64,000 nt of DNA from Macrolepiota albuminosa (Eukaryota > Basidiomycota > Agaricomycetes > Agaricales > Agaricaceae). The DNA lies in contig JAMWFC010000117.1 in the NCBI GenBank assembly GCA_027475525.1, forward strand, positions 2,218,183-2,282,182, written 5' to 3'. Positions 1 through 12,897 of this stretch are shown in pieces. How positions within the stretch are numbered: the stretch's first letter is position 1; every line of letters begins with the position of its first letter. The notes below the pieces were generated by a model that worked only from the letters and a program-made list of their open reading frames with translations, made no database searches and was not told the origin of the DNA. Made by a program: the position numbers and the translations under genes.

Positions 1-1980
1 TTACCAGACCCACAAATTTCTGAACGTTATTATACGTTCATGGCACTCTCCACTCATGTATATAATCTACCTTGTTTTTGTCAGGATGAATGCCTTGACT
101 ATTAATCTTGTGTCCAAGGCAATCGACTGCCTCAGAGTAGAGCTCACATTTCTTCCATTTGAGGTACAGCAAGTTCAACCTCAAACATTTGAAGATCACT
201 CTAAGATGTTGTTTATGGTCCTTGATGGTGTCAGAAAAGACAAATATATTGTCTAAGTATATGTATACAAACTGTCCAATTATGTCTTGGAATATGGAGA
301 TCAACCTCTGAAACATAGCCGGTGCATTGCAGTCTCCAATCTGCATGATATTACTGATGTATGTTCCTATAATTGATAAGAACACTGTCTTATGAATATC
401 ACTTTCTCAAATCCAAACTTGCTCATATGCATCTGTCAGATCAATCTTTGACCTGAACTTGGCATGTGCCACGTCTTCTCAGATTACTTCCTAATTTGGC
501 AAGGAAGTTACATCTTTGATGGTGTTGTTATTGTATTGTCAAGCATCTAATGCTATTCTTAACGTCCCATCTTTCTTAGGGATACACAACAAAGGAGCTG
601 CCTGAGAGGCTGGTCTAGCCTCCCACTACTGGGCTCTCAAGTACTGGTTAGTCTTGTCTTGCAGTTGTTGCTGCAATGCCATCGGGCATCTCAGGAGGTG
701 GTACCAGTACACCTTGTTCTCCTCAATCAAATTGATTTCATGATTAACCTCCCACTACAGAGGCAATTCCTCCTTGGTACCATTGAGAATATCTGCAAAT
801 TTTTTCTGCCACTGCTGCCACAGGACAGGAATATCATTCCGAGTTAGCCCTACAGCCTTACTTTTTTCTTTATTTACTTTTGGTCTCTGGGGGTGCACTG
901 TCGCTCCCCTAATTGATCTAGGTTGCTCATATTTTTCTCTGAGGACTACTATTCTTAGTTCACTCTTATCCAGTATATGCAACCAAGCCAGAGGCAGTTG
1001 CTGCTGCCTCTTTGCAATGATAGACACTCCATCAAATATTATCTTGCTCAGCTAAGACACTTCTTTGGCAGTTGCCTGTCAAAAATGCTCTCCTTTCACA
1101 TTCCAGTGCAATCCCTTCCACGCATACATGGACAATACTAGTTTATTCCATTCTGGGGGCATTCTGGGATCAAATGCCCATTTGAATGTCAGATGCGGTA
1201 CAAGTTGATTAATCTCTCTATCATGAGCAACAACAATGTCTCCACTCTAACTTCTTCATCCATCACAAGGTCCTCAACCTTGATCTTTGACAATGTTGGT
1301 TGGCATTCAACCACCTTCTGAGGCTCACTGTCCTTAGCTCTTCTGCCATGGATTGCCACCTTACCCTGTACTTTGAGTGTACCAGTTTTTTTGGGCTCCT
1401 TTTTTCTTTTCAGAGTGTACTTATACTCTTCAACCTCCTGTTCTAGCACCATAAGTGCAGGACTATCGCTCAGCAAGCTCACCTGAGCTTGCTCTAACTT
1501 GACTTTCTTCTCTACAGTGGGAAATCATTTCTCACCGTCTAGTCATTTCTGCCATATTAATGGCTTCTTCTCAATAGCTCTGTGGCAATGGGTCCTTCCA
1601 TCTCCATTATCCAGAGCCACTCACATGGCTGGGATGGTCTCACTATCCACCATGATCTGATTATTTTCAAAGTCCAGAATAACATTATGCTTCTGCATGT
1701 ACGGCGTCCTGATAATCATGTCATAGCGGTCAAAGTTTGCCACATTGAGATATTCTTAGCTCCTAGTCTTTGCACAGGCTATAGCCACCTGTGTTCTGAA
1801 CTGAACAGTAGCATGACTGCCACAGTTCCCAGCTGAAGAAGCAATGGCTCCTTTAGCTCACTCATGTAAATGTCGTGTACCTGACAGAACTGAGGCATTA
1901 TACCAGTTGTTGTACTCCTAGAGTCCCACAAGGTCCAAGCCTTGTGCCCATCAACTTCCATGTACAATGCAAGGCACTCT
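1..1980 (-). pseudogene. Z1: decayed Ty3/gypsy pol (protease to RT), cut by window edge
   Basis: Reading leftward on the minus strand, the piece starts with a retropepsin remnant (1779-1967, active-site region reading DSRST instead of DSGST). It passes through a charged linker (1189-1482 and 755-1027) and ends in reverse transcriptase (38-780). The RT part shows a catalytic box YLDN in place of YLDD, then the downstream FLG-like stretch CLGHKINSQGI. Many stops and frame changes interrupt it, so it cannot be functional. RNase H and integrase would lie beyond the left edge. Its protease closely parallels the one in Z2 at 3071-4500, so these are two copies of one family lying head to tail. The call to gypsy is firm; exact domain limits are by eye. 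Confidence 0.8.
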
Positions 1981-1984
1981 TCCT

Positions 1985-2650
1985 GATCTGGTAAAGGAGT
2001 TACATTCTTTATGGTATTATCATTGCGCTGACATGTATCAAGAACTGTTTGAAGGGTTCCATTCTTCTTGGAGATGCACAGTAATGGTGCAGCCTGAGCA
2101 GTGGTGCATGGTGACTACCACTGAGCATTCAAATAGCAATTAGTTTTATTGTATAGTTGCTCCTGGAGTGCATGTGGGCAGTGCAGCAAGTGATACTTGT
2201 ATTGCTTGCTCTCATCTATGAGATTGATTTCATGGTTCACTTCCCACCATGGCAGAAGCTCCTCCTTGGTCCCATTGATCATATCGGCAAATTCTTCTTG
2301 CCATTGCTGATGCTACCAAGACATATCTTCCTTATAAAGGCTTGTCGCCTTCTGTTTCCCCTTCAGATGCACCAGAGGAAGTACTTCCACTGTGTCTGAT
2401 AGGGGCCAAGGCTGCTGTGCATATTGCTTGTGCATTGCAAGCACCCAATTAACACTGTCATTGGGTATGTGCAGCCTTAGCAGGGAATCTACTATTACTG
2501 TCTTATGAGCCATGAAGTTTTTCTCCTCATGTATGAGGGAATATGCTATGAAAACTTTGTCCAATGCTGGCTGGCAATACGCTGGTGCGCATTTTGCACA
2601 CATGTGGCTGCCACCAACTTGTTCTACTCCTGCGGCATTCAAGGGTCGTA
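1985..2650 (-). pseudogene. Z2: pol linker and RT amino-terminus, truncated
   Basis: Minus-strand segment homologous to 430-1027 of Z1. It holds the pre-RT linker (2313-2642) followed by RT start-like text around 2000-2300, including KKNGTL and LPDQE. At about 1980 the Z2 reading stops in mid RT and the next residues are the Z1 protease lead-in, so the rest of the Z2 RT is missing. A deletion or recombination between neighbouring copies would explain this. Stops and lost frames make it a relic. Its upstream neighbour is the Z2 protease, interrupted by solo LTR X1. Confidence 0.65.
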
Positions 2651-3070
2651 TGCCCAGTTGTACTCAGGAAGAGGAGCTGGTTGCTTCTATAAGGACCATG
2701 TGTCCTCACAATATAAGGCTTCTGCTTCTCGGTTGCTGTCCCTCAAGTCATCTAACTTGATTCATGAGGACATAGGTAGATATATATCTACTGAGTCCTC
2801 AAGCTTTTTTGCCTTTTGCTGTTGTTTATCTGGAGGCTTTGTGTCTCAAACATCAGGGGTGAGTATTTGCTTGTTTCTCATTTTGGAGGCTTGATACTCC
2901 TCCTCGCTCATCATCACCATGTTGTGGTCTGAGCTCAGTCCAGGCATAGCCTATACTTCCTCCACATTCTCCACAGCTAGCACTTTGCGCTGACTGAGTC
3001 AGAGAGAATCCTCATGCTTCTCTGTAGTATGGTGATGTTGCAGGCAATTATCAGTGTTGTCTGCTGTAGC

Positions 3071-4500
3071 TCATTCTGCTGAGATCACTTTCCCATTCAC
3101 TAGCACCTGGCAGTGCTCAAAGTCTAGCATGACTTTGTTACGCTGCATGAATGGTGTTCCCAGTATCATGTCATAGCAATCAAAGTTTACTACATCCATA
3201 TATTCCTGGCTATGTGAGCCTGGTGTCTGGATAGTTATATTTGTCCCATACTGCACCATAGCATGGCTCCCTACGGTGCCCAGCTGCAATGCCAATGGCA
3301 TGTCTAATTTCTGTATGGAAATTCTGTACATGTGGGTGAATTAGGGCATTGATAGGCTTCCACTCAGACTGAGCACATCAAGGAATATTATAGGCCAACC
3401 AACACTTGACATATTAGAGACTCTAGTGACTAGTTTGGAATACAGAGCAGCCCTAGCTCTGTCGCTCTACTACAGAACTTATCTATTTACTCTAATCACC
3501 AGTTACCAGTTCTTCAGCACATTTCATTTACTTATTTCAAAGACCAAAGAGGCTCAGAATATATAGCGCTAATATGATGGTGGGAGGGGGACTCTAACCA
3601 AATCCTGATCACTTCTATAAGGAGTCAGCAGTAGGTGCTGCCATTTGACAAGGCACCTCAATCAGAAGTCTAAAAGAATCAATAACAGCAGCACAGGATA
3701 TACTTAAACTCAACATTTGGACCTGTCAGGAACTGATACAATGAGTAGTGCTAACATTAGCACTCATGGCATCTGTCAAGGATTTTCTGACCATATTCCA
3801 GAACACCCTGGCCAATCGGAATTATATTAAGAGTGAGCAGACCTGTATATTTCTAAGTCAATTTAGAGTCGCTATTGGTTGCCACAAATTATAATGTCAT
3901 TGGTTGCCGTCATCTATGTGCAACAGGTCGCTATTGACAGGTCACCATTAGAGAGAACTACAAGGAGAGGTGCTAGGAGGTAGCACCGCAGATGAACTTA
4001 TCTTGGAAAATACAGTAGCACATAGTATATGAGATAGCTACTTCATATGTACATGACAACAAATTGTAACCTCTTGAGCACTTAATTACACTTAGCATTC
4101 AAATCGCATTAGCTTTATCTGACTTTGTCACTAAGTTGAGTGCTAGCTTTGTCTATTTCGTCTTCATCATTTACAATGCCACCTATAGACACATTACGCT
4201 GCACTACTTGTCTTTCTCTCTTTGTCTTTGCCTAAGCTATGGTGCTTACCGTTTGTTAGGTAGCACCTAAGGCACTATTATCTAGCACACCATTCTATCA
4301 TCTCTGCTCAAGCACACTAAGACCCTGTCAGGACTCCTCACAACTACATATGCCAGGTGCTGGAGATAGCATTGTACTGCGTATATGTCTAGCATACTCA
4401 ACCACAGTTGGTGTCATCAGTGTAATATCCAAAGTAGTACTCCCAGAGTCCCATAAGGTCCATGCTTTGTAGCCATTTACATTTACTGTAGTACTTGGTA
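3071..4500 (-). pseudogene. Z2: retropepsin domain split by solo LTR X1
   Basis: The minus strand reads a retroviral-type aspartic protease. The active-site part, WTLWDSGSTT, lies at about 4430-4480. The body, with LQLGT, ILGTPF and a C-terminal VLVNGK, lies at 3071-3331. The two halves are separated by the X1 LTR (3350-4419), and Z1 gives the uninterrupted version. The DSGST motif is intact, but the insertion kills the gene. In these gypsy elements the protease cuts the Gag-Pol polyprotein inside the virus-like particle. Confidence 0.75.
3350..4419 (+). mobile_element. X1: solo LTR, family X
   Basis: About 1.07 kb beginning TGATAGGCTTC and ending GGTGTCATCA. The same ends and internal text recur at 16663-17732 and, split, at 14262-14564 with 44124-44883. 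It interrupts an otherwise collinear protease, which fixes both borders. The 4-base flanks (GCAT left, GTGT right) differ by two transitions and may be a decayed target duplication. No internal coding region is seen, so it is called a solo LTR. Orientation relative to its parent element is not known; plus is nominal. Confidence 0.75.
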
Positions 4501-4509
4501 GAAGTACTA

Positions 4510-5460
4510 CTTGATAGTTCTGGAGCTTGCTAGTGTAGAATATGACCTTGAATTCCCACTGACTTTGACAACAAAAGGGATAATTATTATCTTGAATGCG
4601 TTTAATAATTTTGCAAAACGCCGAGGTTTTGAGGAATTATAATATTGAATGAGAATAATAATATTCTCACAAGTTGAGGTTTTTTAACAAACTCCGGCCT
4701 AAGCAATTCATTCTCTGGGAATCACCAAGCCTTTGCCTATCAATTGCCTGTTTATTCTCTACTAAACTTGGGCTATTTATATTGTTTTTCTGGTGCACAG
4801 ACTACTACCTACATATGACTTTTTATCGGAAACTCTCCAACTTCCAGAACGTATTTGATAGTCCAATTTCCCTTTTGGGAGGCCTGTTTCAGTGCTACCT
4901 ATTCCATCATTCAACTTCTTGTTCTGCCATTCTTCCGGATGTTTCAGATTGCCACTTCCCCATTTGCTTGAGCTTTATTTAGCACGATCCCATTCATAGA
5001 TCCTTTTTTCCTCTTTTAGCACCTCCCTGCATCGCCTACTTCTTTTCTTTCCTTTTTCCAGTTATGTCAAATCGAACATTGACTGATTTGATGATGAAAT
5101 TGAGAAATTATAATATTGAATGACAATAATAATTTCCCAATTTCATCCTATTCTATCCATTGCCAGCTTCCATGCTTTTCCTCTCCATAACGGTGGTTAG
5201 ACTATTGTTGAGCTGATAGTTTGAACTGGTCCCTGCCTGTTGTTCTGTACTTTTCTGTGTATTTGTTGGGATGTTTTTGAAGATACATTTTTGTTGAGAC
5301 TGCTATCAGGAGGCTTACAGTTTTCACCCCATGATTAAATATTTATTTTGACTTCTGGTGCATGGTGTGTCCCTGACTGCTGGTACAGCGTCATATATTA
5401 TATACGAGACCAGACACTCCTTGTCTGCCTGCTTCAATATAGGGTGCTGCAAAGTACTCT
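4510..5460. other. Unassigned AT-rich segment inside Z2, with direct repeat and hairpin
   Basis: This lies between the Z2 gag and protease, where pol linker is expected, but no retroelement protein is recognisable. A 28-29 base AT-rich block occurs twice in direct orientation (about 4634-4661 and 5105-5132). The first copy runs into a palindrome at 4650-4669 (arms TGAGAATA and TATTCTCA). The pair could mark a further small insertion of about 470 bases. The 102-codon plus-strand frame at 4674-4982 has no recognisable domain and I do not call it a gene. Confidence 0.35.
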
Positions 5461-5464
5461 CTGC

Positions 5465-7500
5465 TCAACAAAGAGTTACCTTCTTCATCTGTACAATGTT
5501 ATTCTTGTTGTGATCATTTGAAGACAGCCAATCTGTCATTGCTGCTAGGTACTCAGAGTTACTTTCACAACTGTAGTATTCATTGTTGTAGACATTGTCA
5601 TATATATCTACCATGACATACTCCTCCCCCTCCACAACCACATTCTTGGGCTCAGTGTCTGACATCTTCTCTGGGGGCTCTTAGTCATTTGTGAGGTGCT
5701 CAGCCTCAGACTCAGCAGAGATATCTCCATTACTCCCACTTGTGGCTGCAGTATGTGCAGCATGAAGGTGGGCACAGGGTGTATACTCCTTCTTTGGAGC
5801 TTCCGTCCTTGCAGGGCAATTGGTAGCATAATGGCCTGGCTGGCCACATGTGAAGCAGGTCCCTGTCTGACCAGGTGAGTTGGCCAGCTTGACTTCTGGC
5901 CTTGGCTTAGAGCATTCTCTGTCCAGAGCCTGCTCTGATCATGGGCAGCTTTGCCCTTGATTTGCAGTAGGAGATTTGTGTACCACAAACCACGTGTTGT
6001 GGTCATAATCTAAGTCAGCCTTCTTAGCCAGAAAGGTCCCCACATGCTGCCCTCGTGAGGGTGCTCCAGCAGGCAGTAGTCACCTGCTTCCTTCTTTGTA
6101 GCCACTACAATGTTCATAGTGGTTAGCAGTCTTAAGAGACTCCTCATATCTGATGGTGTACATCACAAACTCCTTCACATTGTTAACCTCTAGGGACAGC
6201 CCATCCTCATGTATTAGATAGTGGTGCATGTCTGCTGAGATACCATCCAAGAATGTTTCGAGCATCATATACCTGTCCAGGTATACTGCCGTATTCTGGG
6301 CATGGTCGTTAAAGGTATCATAGAACCCTTGTACACCCAACTTCTTAGTGTACTTGGCAGACTGGAAGTCCTGCCTTGCATCCTGTAGCATTGAGAGGTG
6401 CACAAATTGATTATACAGTCTTATAAGGACTCCTTTGAACATTCAATCATACTGGACCTAATTGATGTGCAATACTGCTTGTCAAAACCACTCCATGGCT
6501 TCTCTGGGCAAGAACTCAGGCAGAACAAAAATTCATTCTCATTCCATATGGTCACCTCTGTATAAGCATATGGCAAGGTGGGTACATATGTCCATTGCCT
6601 AGTCCTCCAAGTCACTAAACTTGGACACACCTGTGTAAGTGCAAATGTGTCTACTATCTGCTTTATGCAGCTTCACCCCATTTGGTAACTGTAAGGTTAC
6701 TCCCAAGGCATCATTGACTACTCAATGAAGGCAATTGTGCATGGCTTCATGATGCATCCAAATGGCCTCCCACTGGCCTAGAGATCTAGTTGCTAAATCA
6801 GCGGCTTGGGAAAATGATTTTCCTCATCCATCCTGCAGCAGATGTCCCGAGCCTCCTTGATTGTAGGCATAGTTGCCCTCATCTTGGGAAATTGATCTAG
6901 GCCATTTGTCCTGGCCTTTACCAGGGGCATTATGTCTGGTGGCACCATCTTGATTAAGGAAGTCTTCTTGATCATGATTGTTGTGCCATCCTAGTTTTAG
7001 AAAAGCTTGATTCTTCTGGCCCTGCATTACAAATTGACGATGCATCTTGTCAATGGACTTAGTGCCCTTGAATACAATGCCCTGATCGTCAATAAGAGGC
7101 TGTCCCTTAGTTCTGAGATTGCCATTGCACATATGTTGATATGCAACTCTGTCGCTCAACATTTCCACCATTGGCATGCGTGGCATCAAAGATGCCTCAC
7201 TCTCCACCTTAAATGCAGTGCTATTGTGTCCATCTAGGCCTGACATCTCTGTCCTAAGGTCTCAGTTATGCATGTGTGGGGGCTCCTCACACTACCCTTG
7301 TCCTGCTAAAGTATAAAAGATACTTACCAGTTTTACTTCAGGCACTTCCTGCATCTGTGCTAGTGCTTCTACTAGCTCAACTCCAATGTCTTGGTTACAG
7401 TGCACTGAGCATCCCTTGGACATGTGGCTTCAGGAGGTTGATACCTCTAATTGCCTTGCAGCCTTACGCTGCAAATACATTTGGAGTTCTATAGTGAGAA
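5465..7500 (-). pseudogene. Z2: gypsy Gag with CCHC zinc knuckle, decayed
   Basis: The minus strand carries a Gag remnant. A capsid-like part at 6080-6640 includes WFRQA-like and YDTFNDHAQN text followed by LDRYMMLETFLDGI. A zinc knuckle lies at about 5811-5860, spelled CFTCGQPGHYATNC (CX2CX4HX4C). An acidic tail follows at 5465-5665. The frame changes several times and stops are scattered. Upstream, 6793-7246 looks like the amino-terminal region. In family terms Gag forms the particle and the knuckle binds element RNA. Gag upstream of protease upstream of RT on the minus strand gives the order Gag-PR-RT for Z2. Confidence 0.75.
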
Positions 7501-8330
7501 CTCTCACCATTAAATCAGTATATTTAGTACTGAATACAGTGGGCACCTTGTGCCCTTGTCACCTAAGTGCTACTATATGTGCAGAAGCATAGTGCTTGAG
7601 TTGTGCCTGAGTGGTGTATTTCATCACCTCTGAGTGCAGATTCCAGAATATTTGCAAGTGCACAGTGTACACAGTTTTCAACCGCTGCTCCTCTGCTCCA
7701 GTGTTGTTGTTGCTAGATGACTCAATCACCTCCTCTGAGAGATCTGCAACCTCCTGGACTTCCTCCACTGCTGGTGTGCATGGGAAACAATTTTCTGTGC
7801 TGCCTACTTCCAGACTTGCATCCTCCTCTGGTACCTCCTCTATGCAGGCTTCCACTATCCTGGTAGGCATTGAGCCTGCTACAGCCCACCTGGCCCCACT
7901 ACTCCAGCTTGGAAGCCTAGGTCTTCCAGTTTACACTGATGACTTGGTGTCTCCTAAGGCACTCTGAGTGCTTGTTAACTGCCTAACCTTATCAGGAGGC
8001 CCTTTGGAAGCTAGCTGGCTGGACCATCAAAGTCTTCTTGGCAGCTGCGTAACTGGAGAAGTCAATCCTCCTAGCATTTTATCCTGTAGCCAATGCTGGC
8101 TATTATGTTGCGAGCTCTCAGCTCTCTAGGCCTTGCTTTCATTCCTAGACAGATCAGTGCTCTGACCTCAATCTTGAGCCTTGGATCTTGATTGACCCAC
8201 ATTAGACGCTTGCATATCCTGAGTGTCTATTGGGTTTTCTCATAGCTCATAGGTGTTCTGCCTACCATCAGTAGAGATTGCAGATATAGAGTTACTCATC
8301 AATTCCCTGTTTGAAATTTACATAATGTGG
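7501..8330 (-). other. Upstream region of Z2 (acidic frame, possible leader)
   Basis: Minus-strand text at 7559-7870 is rich in glutamate and serine and could be a decayed amino-terminal extension of Z2 Gag. I found no LTR border or primer-binding site, so the 5' end of Z2 is not defined. From 7970 to 8330 I see no coding potential on either strand. Confidence 0.35.
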
Positions 8331-8640
8331 CTGTGCAAGAAGCTCGAGAAGCTGATAGAGTTCTGTTAACAAACTCAGCGACTGACATTGGATGCTAGGC
8401 AATAGATCCTAGCTGGCAGATTCAGAAAAATATAATAAAGTTACAAGTTTGAGAGAGCTTAGTGGTCACACTGCACAGAATCAGACTAGTCCAGTCTATT
8501 GACTATGTAGTATGATACAAATATAAGCTGCTGAGTAAGCAGCAGATATCTAAGTATTTATAATTATATGAATAATATAATATTATAATAAATATAATAT
8601 AATATTTTACTACTATACTAAGTAAAAGCTATGTGGCCAA
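8331..8640. other. AT-rich spacer with a perfect hairpin
   Basis: The stretch is dominated by TA-rich simple sequence (about 8555-8610). At 8628-8651 there is a perfect inverted repeat with 10-base arms (GCTATGTGGC and GCCACATAGC) around a 4-base loop. It may be a relic of a transposon end. No gene is seen. Confidence 0.5.
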
Positions 8641-10700
8641 TGCCACATAGCAAACTATGCTATATAACTGTATCATGCTATTTTTGTTGTTTTTCACTAT
8701 TTTTTTTGTTTATTTTGAAGGCTTTCAGTACATTGGATAGCAAGGAAGCATGAGCAGAAGACTGGTCAAAAATAAACAATGCCTGGCATTCAGAGTAAGT
8801 CATTTTAAAAATGGGAATAGCACTTTCTTTAACTTGTTTAATGAGCTAATTACAGTCCCACCATGTATCACTATTGAAATCTGGATAAATTACTTTATAT
8901 GCTTCTTTTACAATGTTACTATCTTTGTCTTTGATCATAAGCCTACCATTATGTTTATTGATAAAGTCAGAAATGTATATTAGTTGATCATGGTTTTTTT
9001 TCATTAAAATTTGTTCTCTTTTTTGTATCTTTCAGAAAGTTCATGAATTTATGTCAAACAATAAAAAGTTTTTTTTTCTTATCAGGCAGATTTTTTAAAG
9101 TCATTTGCTTGGCAACATATTTCATCTTGCTATTGAGGCATCAAGACTCATTCATCAGGCTGCAATTCAGACTCAACATAGTGAAGATCTGGACCCTCAA
9201 AACATATTATCCACTATTCAAACTTTTGCATTTTAAGAAAAAACACTTCTTTACAATATTTGACAACATCTTCACATTCATGTTTATCCATATAGATACT
9301 TTCTTGGTATACAACAAGCCTCCAACCAAGTTTGACTAGCTATCGCTGAGCTGTGCACTCACAAAGTGACTTCTTCATAACAATATTGAGTGTTAAAAAA
9401 ATCATTATATTTAATTCTTCAGCAAAGTGCTGAGGTGTAACAAAATCAATTTGCTGCTCTGTTAACCATCTACATGCTGCAATTTTTTTTTAACAAAAAT
9501 CAAGCATTTTTGCTATCACTATGCTTCTTTTTTAGAAGCTGTTCAAATGTTTGATAGTGATATGCAAGAGCACAAATATGACGTGCATAATAATCAAGCT
9601 TAGCTCCATCATGCCATTGAATTGCAATATCTAGACTTGCTAATATCTACTTTCAACCTTTCAAAAGTAAAGTTAAAAAGTTTTGCAAGAGTTTTAGCTG
9701 ATAAGTCTGAATTAGTGTCAAAGTTTTCCAGTTTTTCTTGAGATCTTGTTTGATTTATTCTCTCAACTCTTTCTATTCTCAAAACTCAATATTCAGCTGC
9801 CTCTTTATAAGCCCTCCAATTTTTTTTTATAGTTCTGCATTATCATCAGCTTCTACAACAATGCCTTGAATTTCATCCTTATCATTATAGTATCTTTTAG
9901 ATGGTCCTGTTATTATTTTACTTGATGCCACAAATATGGCCATATTTTGATTGTTGAATTCAAGAGGTAGAGGAGTGATTGATTCAGTGTGTACTATTAC
10001 AGAAAATTCTGGCTGTTTTGGCTTGACTGCAATGAAATTATTGAGATTGCTTTGCTTTACAATAGTATCACAATAATGACAACATATGCATGCACTTTTA
10101 CTTCTAATATTTGGTCCTTTCTTATACTTTTTTTTAAATGTTCTAATGATGTTATATTTAATAAGTTTTTTTATTGACATTTTTACTAACAAACCTTTAT
10201 TATTACTCTTTTTCTTTGCTCTTAATTTTGCTAGAACTTAGTCCTTATCATATAGATCATTACCATTGTCAATAGCTATATAGATTAGTCATAAGACCTT
10301 CTTCATCTTCTGTCTATATGTCTGCACTATTCCACTCTTCAATATCCTCAGCCTAATCATCAGATTCATTCTCATACTAAAAATCAACTTTTAGACTGTC
10401 ATAAAATGTATGTGGTTCCTAGTTTTCACTTTTGGCCTCTGACAACAAGTTAGATATTTGATCAACTTTACTAGCAGGTAGAAAAAATGAAGGTTGTTGA
10501 CTTTCTAATATCTCAGCCTTTTGATTTCAAAGGCCAGAGGTGTTGTATCAACTTTGAAAACACTTTTTCTTTGCTATAAGATGATTTATTAGCAAAAATT
10601 AAGCTTTTTCCTTGTTTAGTTTACCAGAAAATTCTTTTTTGTTGTCATAATCATTGTCTGAACTCTAATAATTCAACTTAAAATAAATATTGTTGAAAAA
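8641..10700 (-). pseudogene. Unclassified AT-rich coding relic, possibly a transposase
   Basis: Several minus-strand frames have protein-like composition but no continuous ORF. At 9827-10192 the frame holds a cysteine/histidine cluster CICCHYC. At about 9540-9630 a second frame reads WHDGAKLDYYARHI, followed by CALAYHYQTFEQLL, which is unlikely by chance. Frames to the left (9040-9340) also look coding on the minus strand. I do not recognise the family; a decayed DNA-transposon protein is a guess from context. Base composition is far more AT-rich than elements A and B or the host genes. Confidence 0.35.
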
Positions 10701-10934
10701 AAAAAGTCGATTCTTGTATTTTTTGTGATTTTACCAAATATTTTTAGGAGGTGGCCAAATTTTGAGGGTCCCAAAACTCAAACTACAATTGAGCAAAATG
10801 TGCTCAATAATTTCAAGTCTACTGAGTCTAAATAGTCTATTCCAATAGTTTCTCTGACTTTTTTATTATTATGATTGATTTCTGATAGAGGTCTAGATGT
10901 TTTGTCAAGTTTGCTTGTCCTTGACTATACATTA

Positions 10935-11053
10935 TTATAGAGCTAAGATGCAGTTGTATGTTATGTAATTTTTTTTCAATTTTTTTTTGTTTAAATGCAT
11001 ATCATGTGAATCTTTTCAAAAAGGCCAAATATTGAGGCAGTTTTGTGCCAATG
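10935..11053 (+). mobile_element. Fragment of a Tc1/mariner terminal repeat
   Basis: The text GTGAATCTTTTCAAAAAGG followed by CCAAATATTGAGGCAGTTTT matches the right terminal inverted repeat of the complete Tc1 element at 49798-51398. The upstream stretch ATGCAGTTGTATG also matches. No matching left end or transposase is visible nearby, so this is an end fragment or a small non-autonomous copy whose other end has decayed. Confidence 0.65.
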
Positions 11054-12897
11054 TATATAAGTTGTTATTTTTCTGTATTAAGCCTGTTTCTCTGTCAAAT
11101 TTGTGAGAATAATATGCCTGTTATGTCTTTACTTTTTTATCTTTTGTTTTTTCAAGGCTGAAAAACATAAATAGAGTCCAAAATGCATTTTTAAAAGAAT
11201 AAAATGATATTAGCTCCTTAGTGCATGCCAAGAGCTTTTTTCTACTCCAGCAATCTCTGTTGCAATGACACATAATCAGAGCAAACACCATTGGTAAGTT
11301 GATTTAGATTTAGATTAGCTTTGCACAATCTTGATCACATTGCAGCCTGATCTGCCATGAGATGGCAAAGAGCCACTCTTGCTATTACAAGCATATTTTT
11401 TTCTGTAGCATTTATCCAGAGGTGCTGAGAGTGGCAGGGAAAATGTGCAAAAAATGTAAAGCAATAAAAGACTTCAATGAGTGCAATGCTACAAAGCAGG
11501 CAGCATTATTGTCTGCTAAAAAGCAGAAGAAGAAGTAGTAGTAAATTGCTCAGCTTAGATTTCTATATAAGTATTTGCTTGCATAGAATTGAAGACATGC
11601 AACTAACAGTGATGACAAGCCTAGAGTATAGATGGAAATATGATATATCTAAGCATGAAGAAGTTATTTGTCTGGTAAATTTGTGACTCAAGTTTGTCTT
11701 TTCTTTCTCTTGCTTCCTCACTGTTTGTTCTTGGACCTTGCTAATGTTTCTGTGAGTTTTTTTTCATCTCTTTTAGTATTATATTGTTGTTGTTTAAGGA
11801 GATGTCTATAGACTGTGTTTCATTTTTTACATGCACAGAATGTCTTAAATATATATATACCTTGCTTAATACATCTGTGCCAGTAAGAAACACTGCACAA
11901 ATAGAAGTTGTGGCACTATCAAGTGAGTACTCTGAAGAAGATGCAAATATGAGTTTTATATGCCTAAATAGTACCTGATGTTATTAGGAAGTACAAGGAT
12001 GAGCTAGCTCAAAACTGCATATACATAGAAGATTATAGTTCTAGTATAAAAAAGTGCACAGATATGTAACTGTGACACTTAGCTCAAAACACATCTACAT
12101 TTCTTCTACTCCTCCTCCTGCAAACTTACATCTTTTACTACATCTCTCTTGCTGATTGCTATCCACTCAACTCAAAAATTTATCTCATGTTGTTATCTCA
12201 CTTGGCCTTACTTTGTCTGGCTGTTTCAACAAAGAAGCAAAATTATTGAGATTAATTTGAAGCTTCTACTGGTAGTTATTTAGAGATTTATAGTAAGGAG
12301 AAGTTTTTGAGTGAAAGAAAATAGATGTTTTTGCAAGGGTCTTACTATAAAGGTTAACCATAGTTTTGCAAGAAGAAATTTTATGTCTTGAGTTCTGAAA
12401 AAGTTCTCAAATATTGGCAGCCCAATCTCAAGAAAATTAGACAATAAAGATCAAGCTAACTGCAAGAAACTATATATGCTGGTAGTATTAACTGTCTAAA
12501 ATGTAGCTATGTAGAATAAAAACAATGGAAAGGGTTTTGAATGCAATGTGCAGGAACTAAGTTAATTGTAACAGCTATGTAATTATTGTTTGTTTGTTTT
12601 TTATCAATTATTCCTGATCAGAAAATTTTTCTATACTCACCATTCTCAAAACTTATAGCTCTAGGCTTGGCAGTGCTGACTCTAGTAGCTGCAAGCTTAA
12701 GAGGTTGTCATGTCTATGCCTGGTGCCAATCTTAGTAAGCAGTATAGGCTCAATTTATTCATTTGTCTGCAGGCCCAAGTGTTAAACCAAGCAGCATCAT
12801 TGTTTTATGAGCACTATTTCTCCACAACTAACAGCTTTGAAACTGTAAGTTTTTTTTGTTGCTTTTTTTTACTATTGCATTTATTTTATGTTATAGC
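11054..12897. other. AT-rich region without a supported gene
   Basis: Short plus-strand frames (11477-11686, 11784-11978, 12710-12925) are interrupted by stops and match no family I know. At 12710-12850 there is exon-like text ending in a GTAAGT donor, which may be a relic of an intron-containing gene. Nothing here can be annotated with confidence. Confidence 0.3.
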
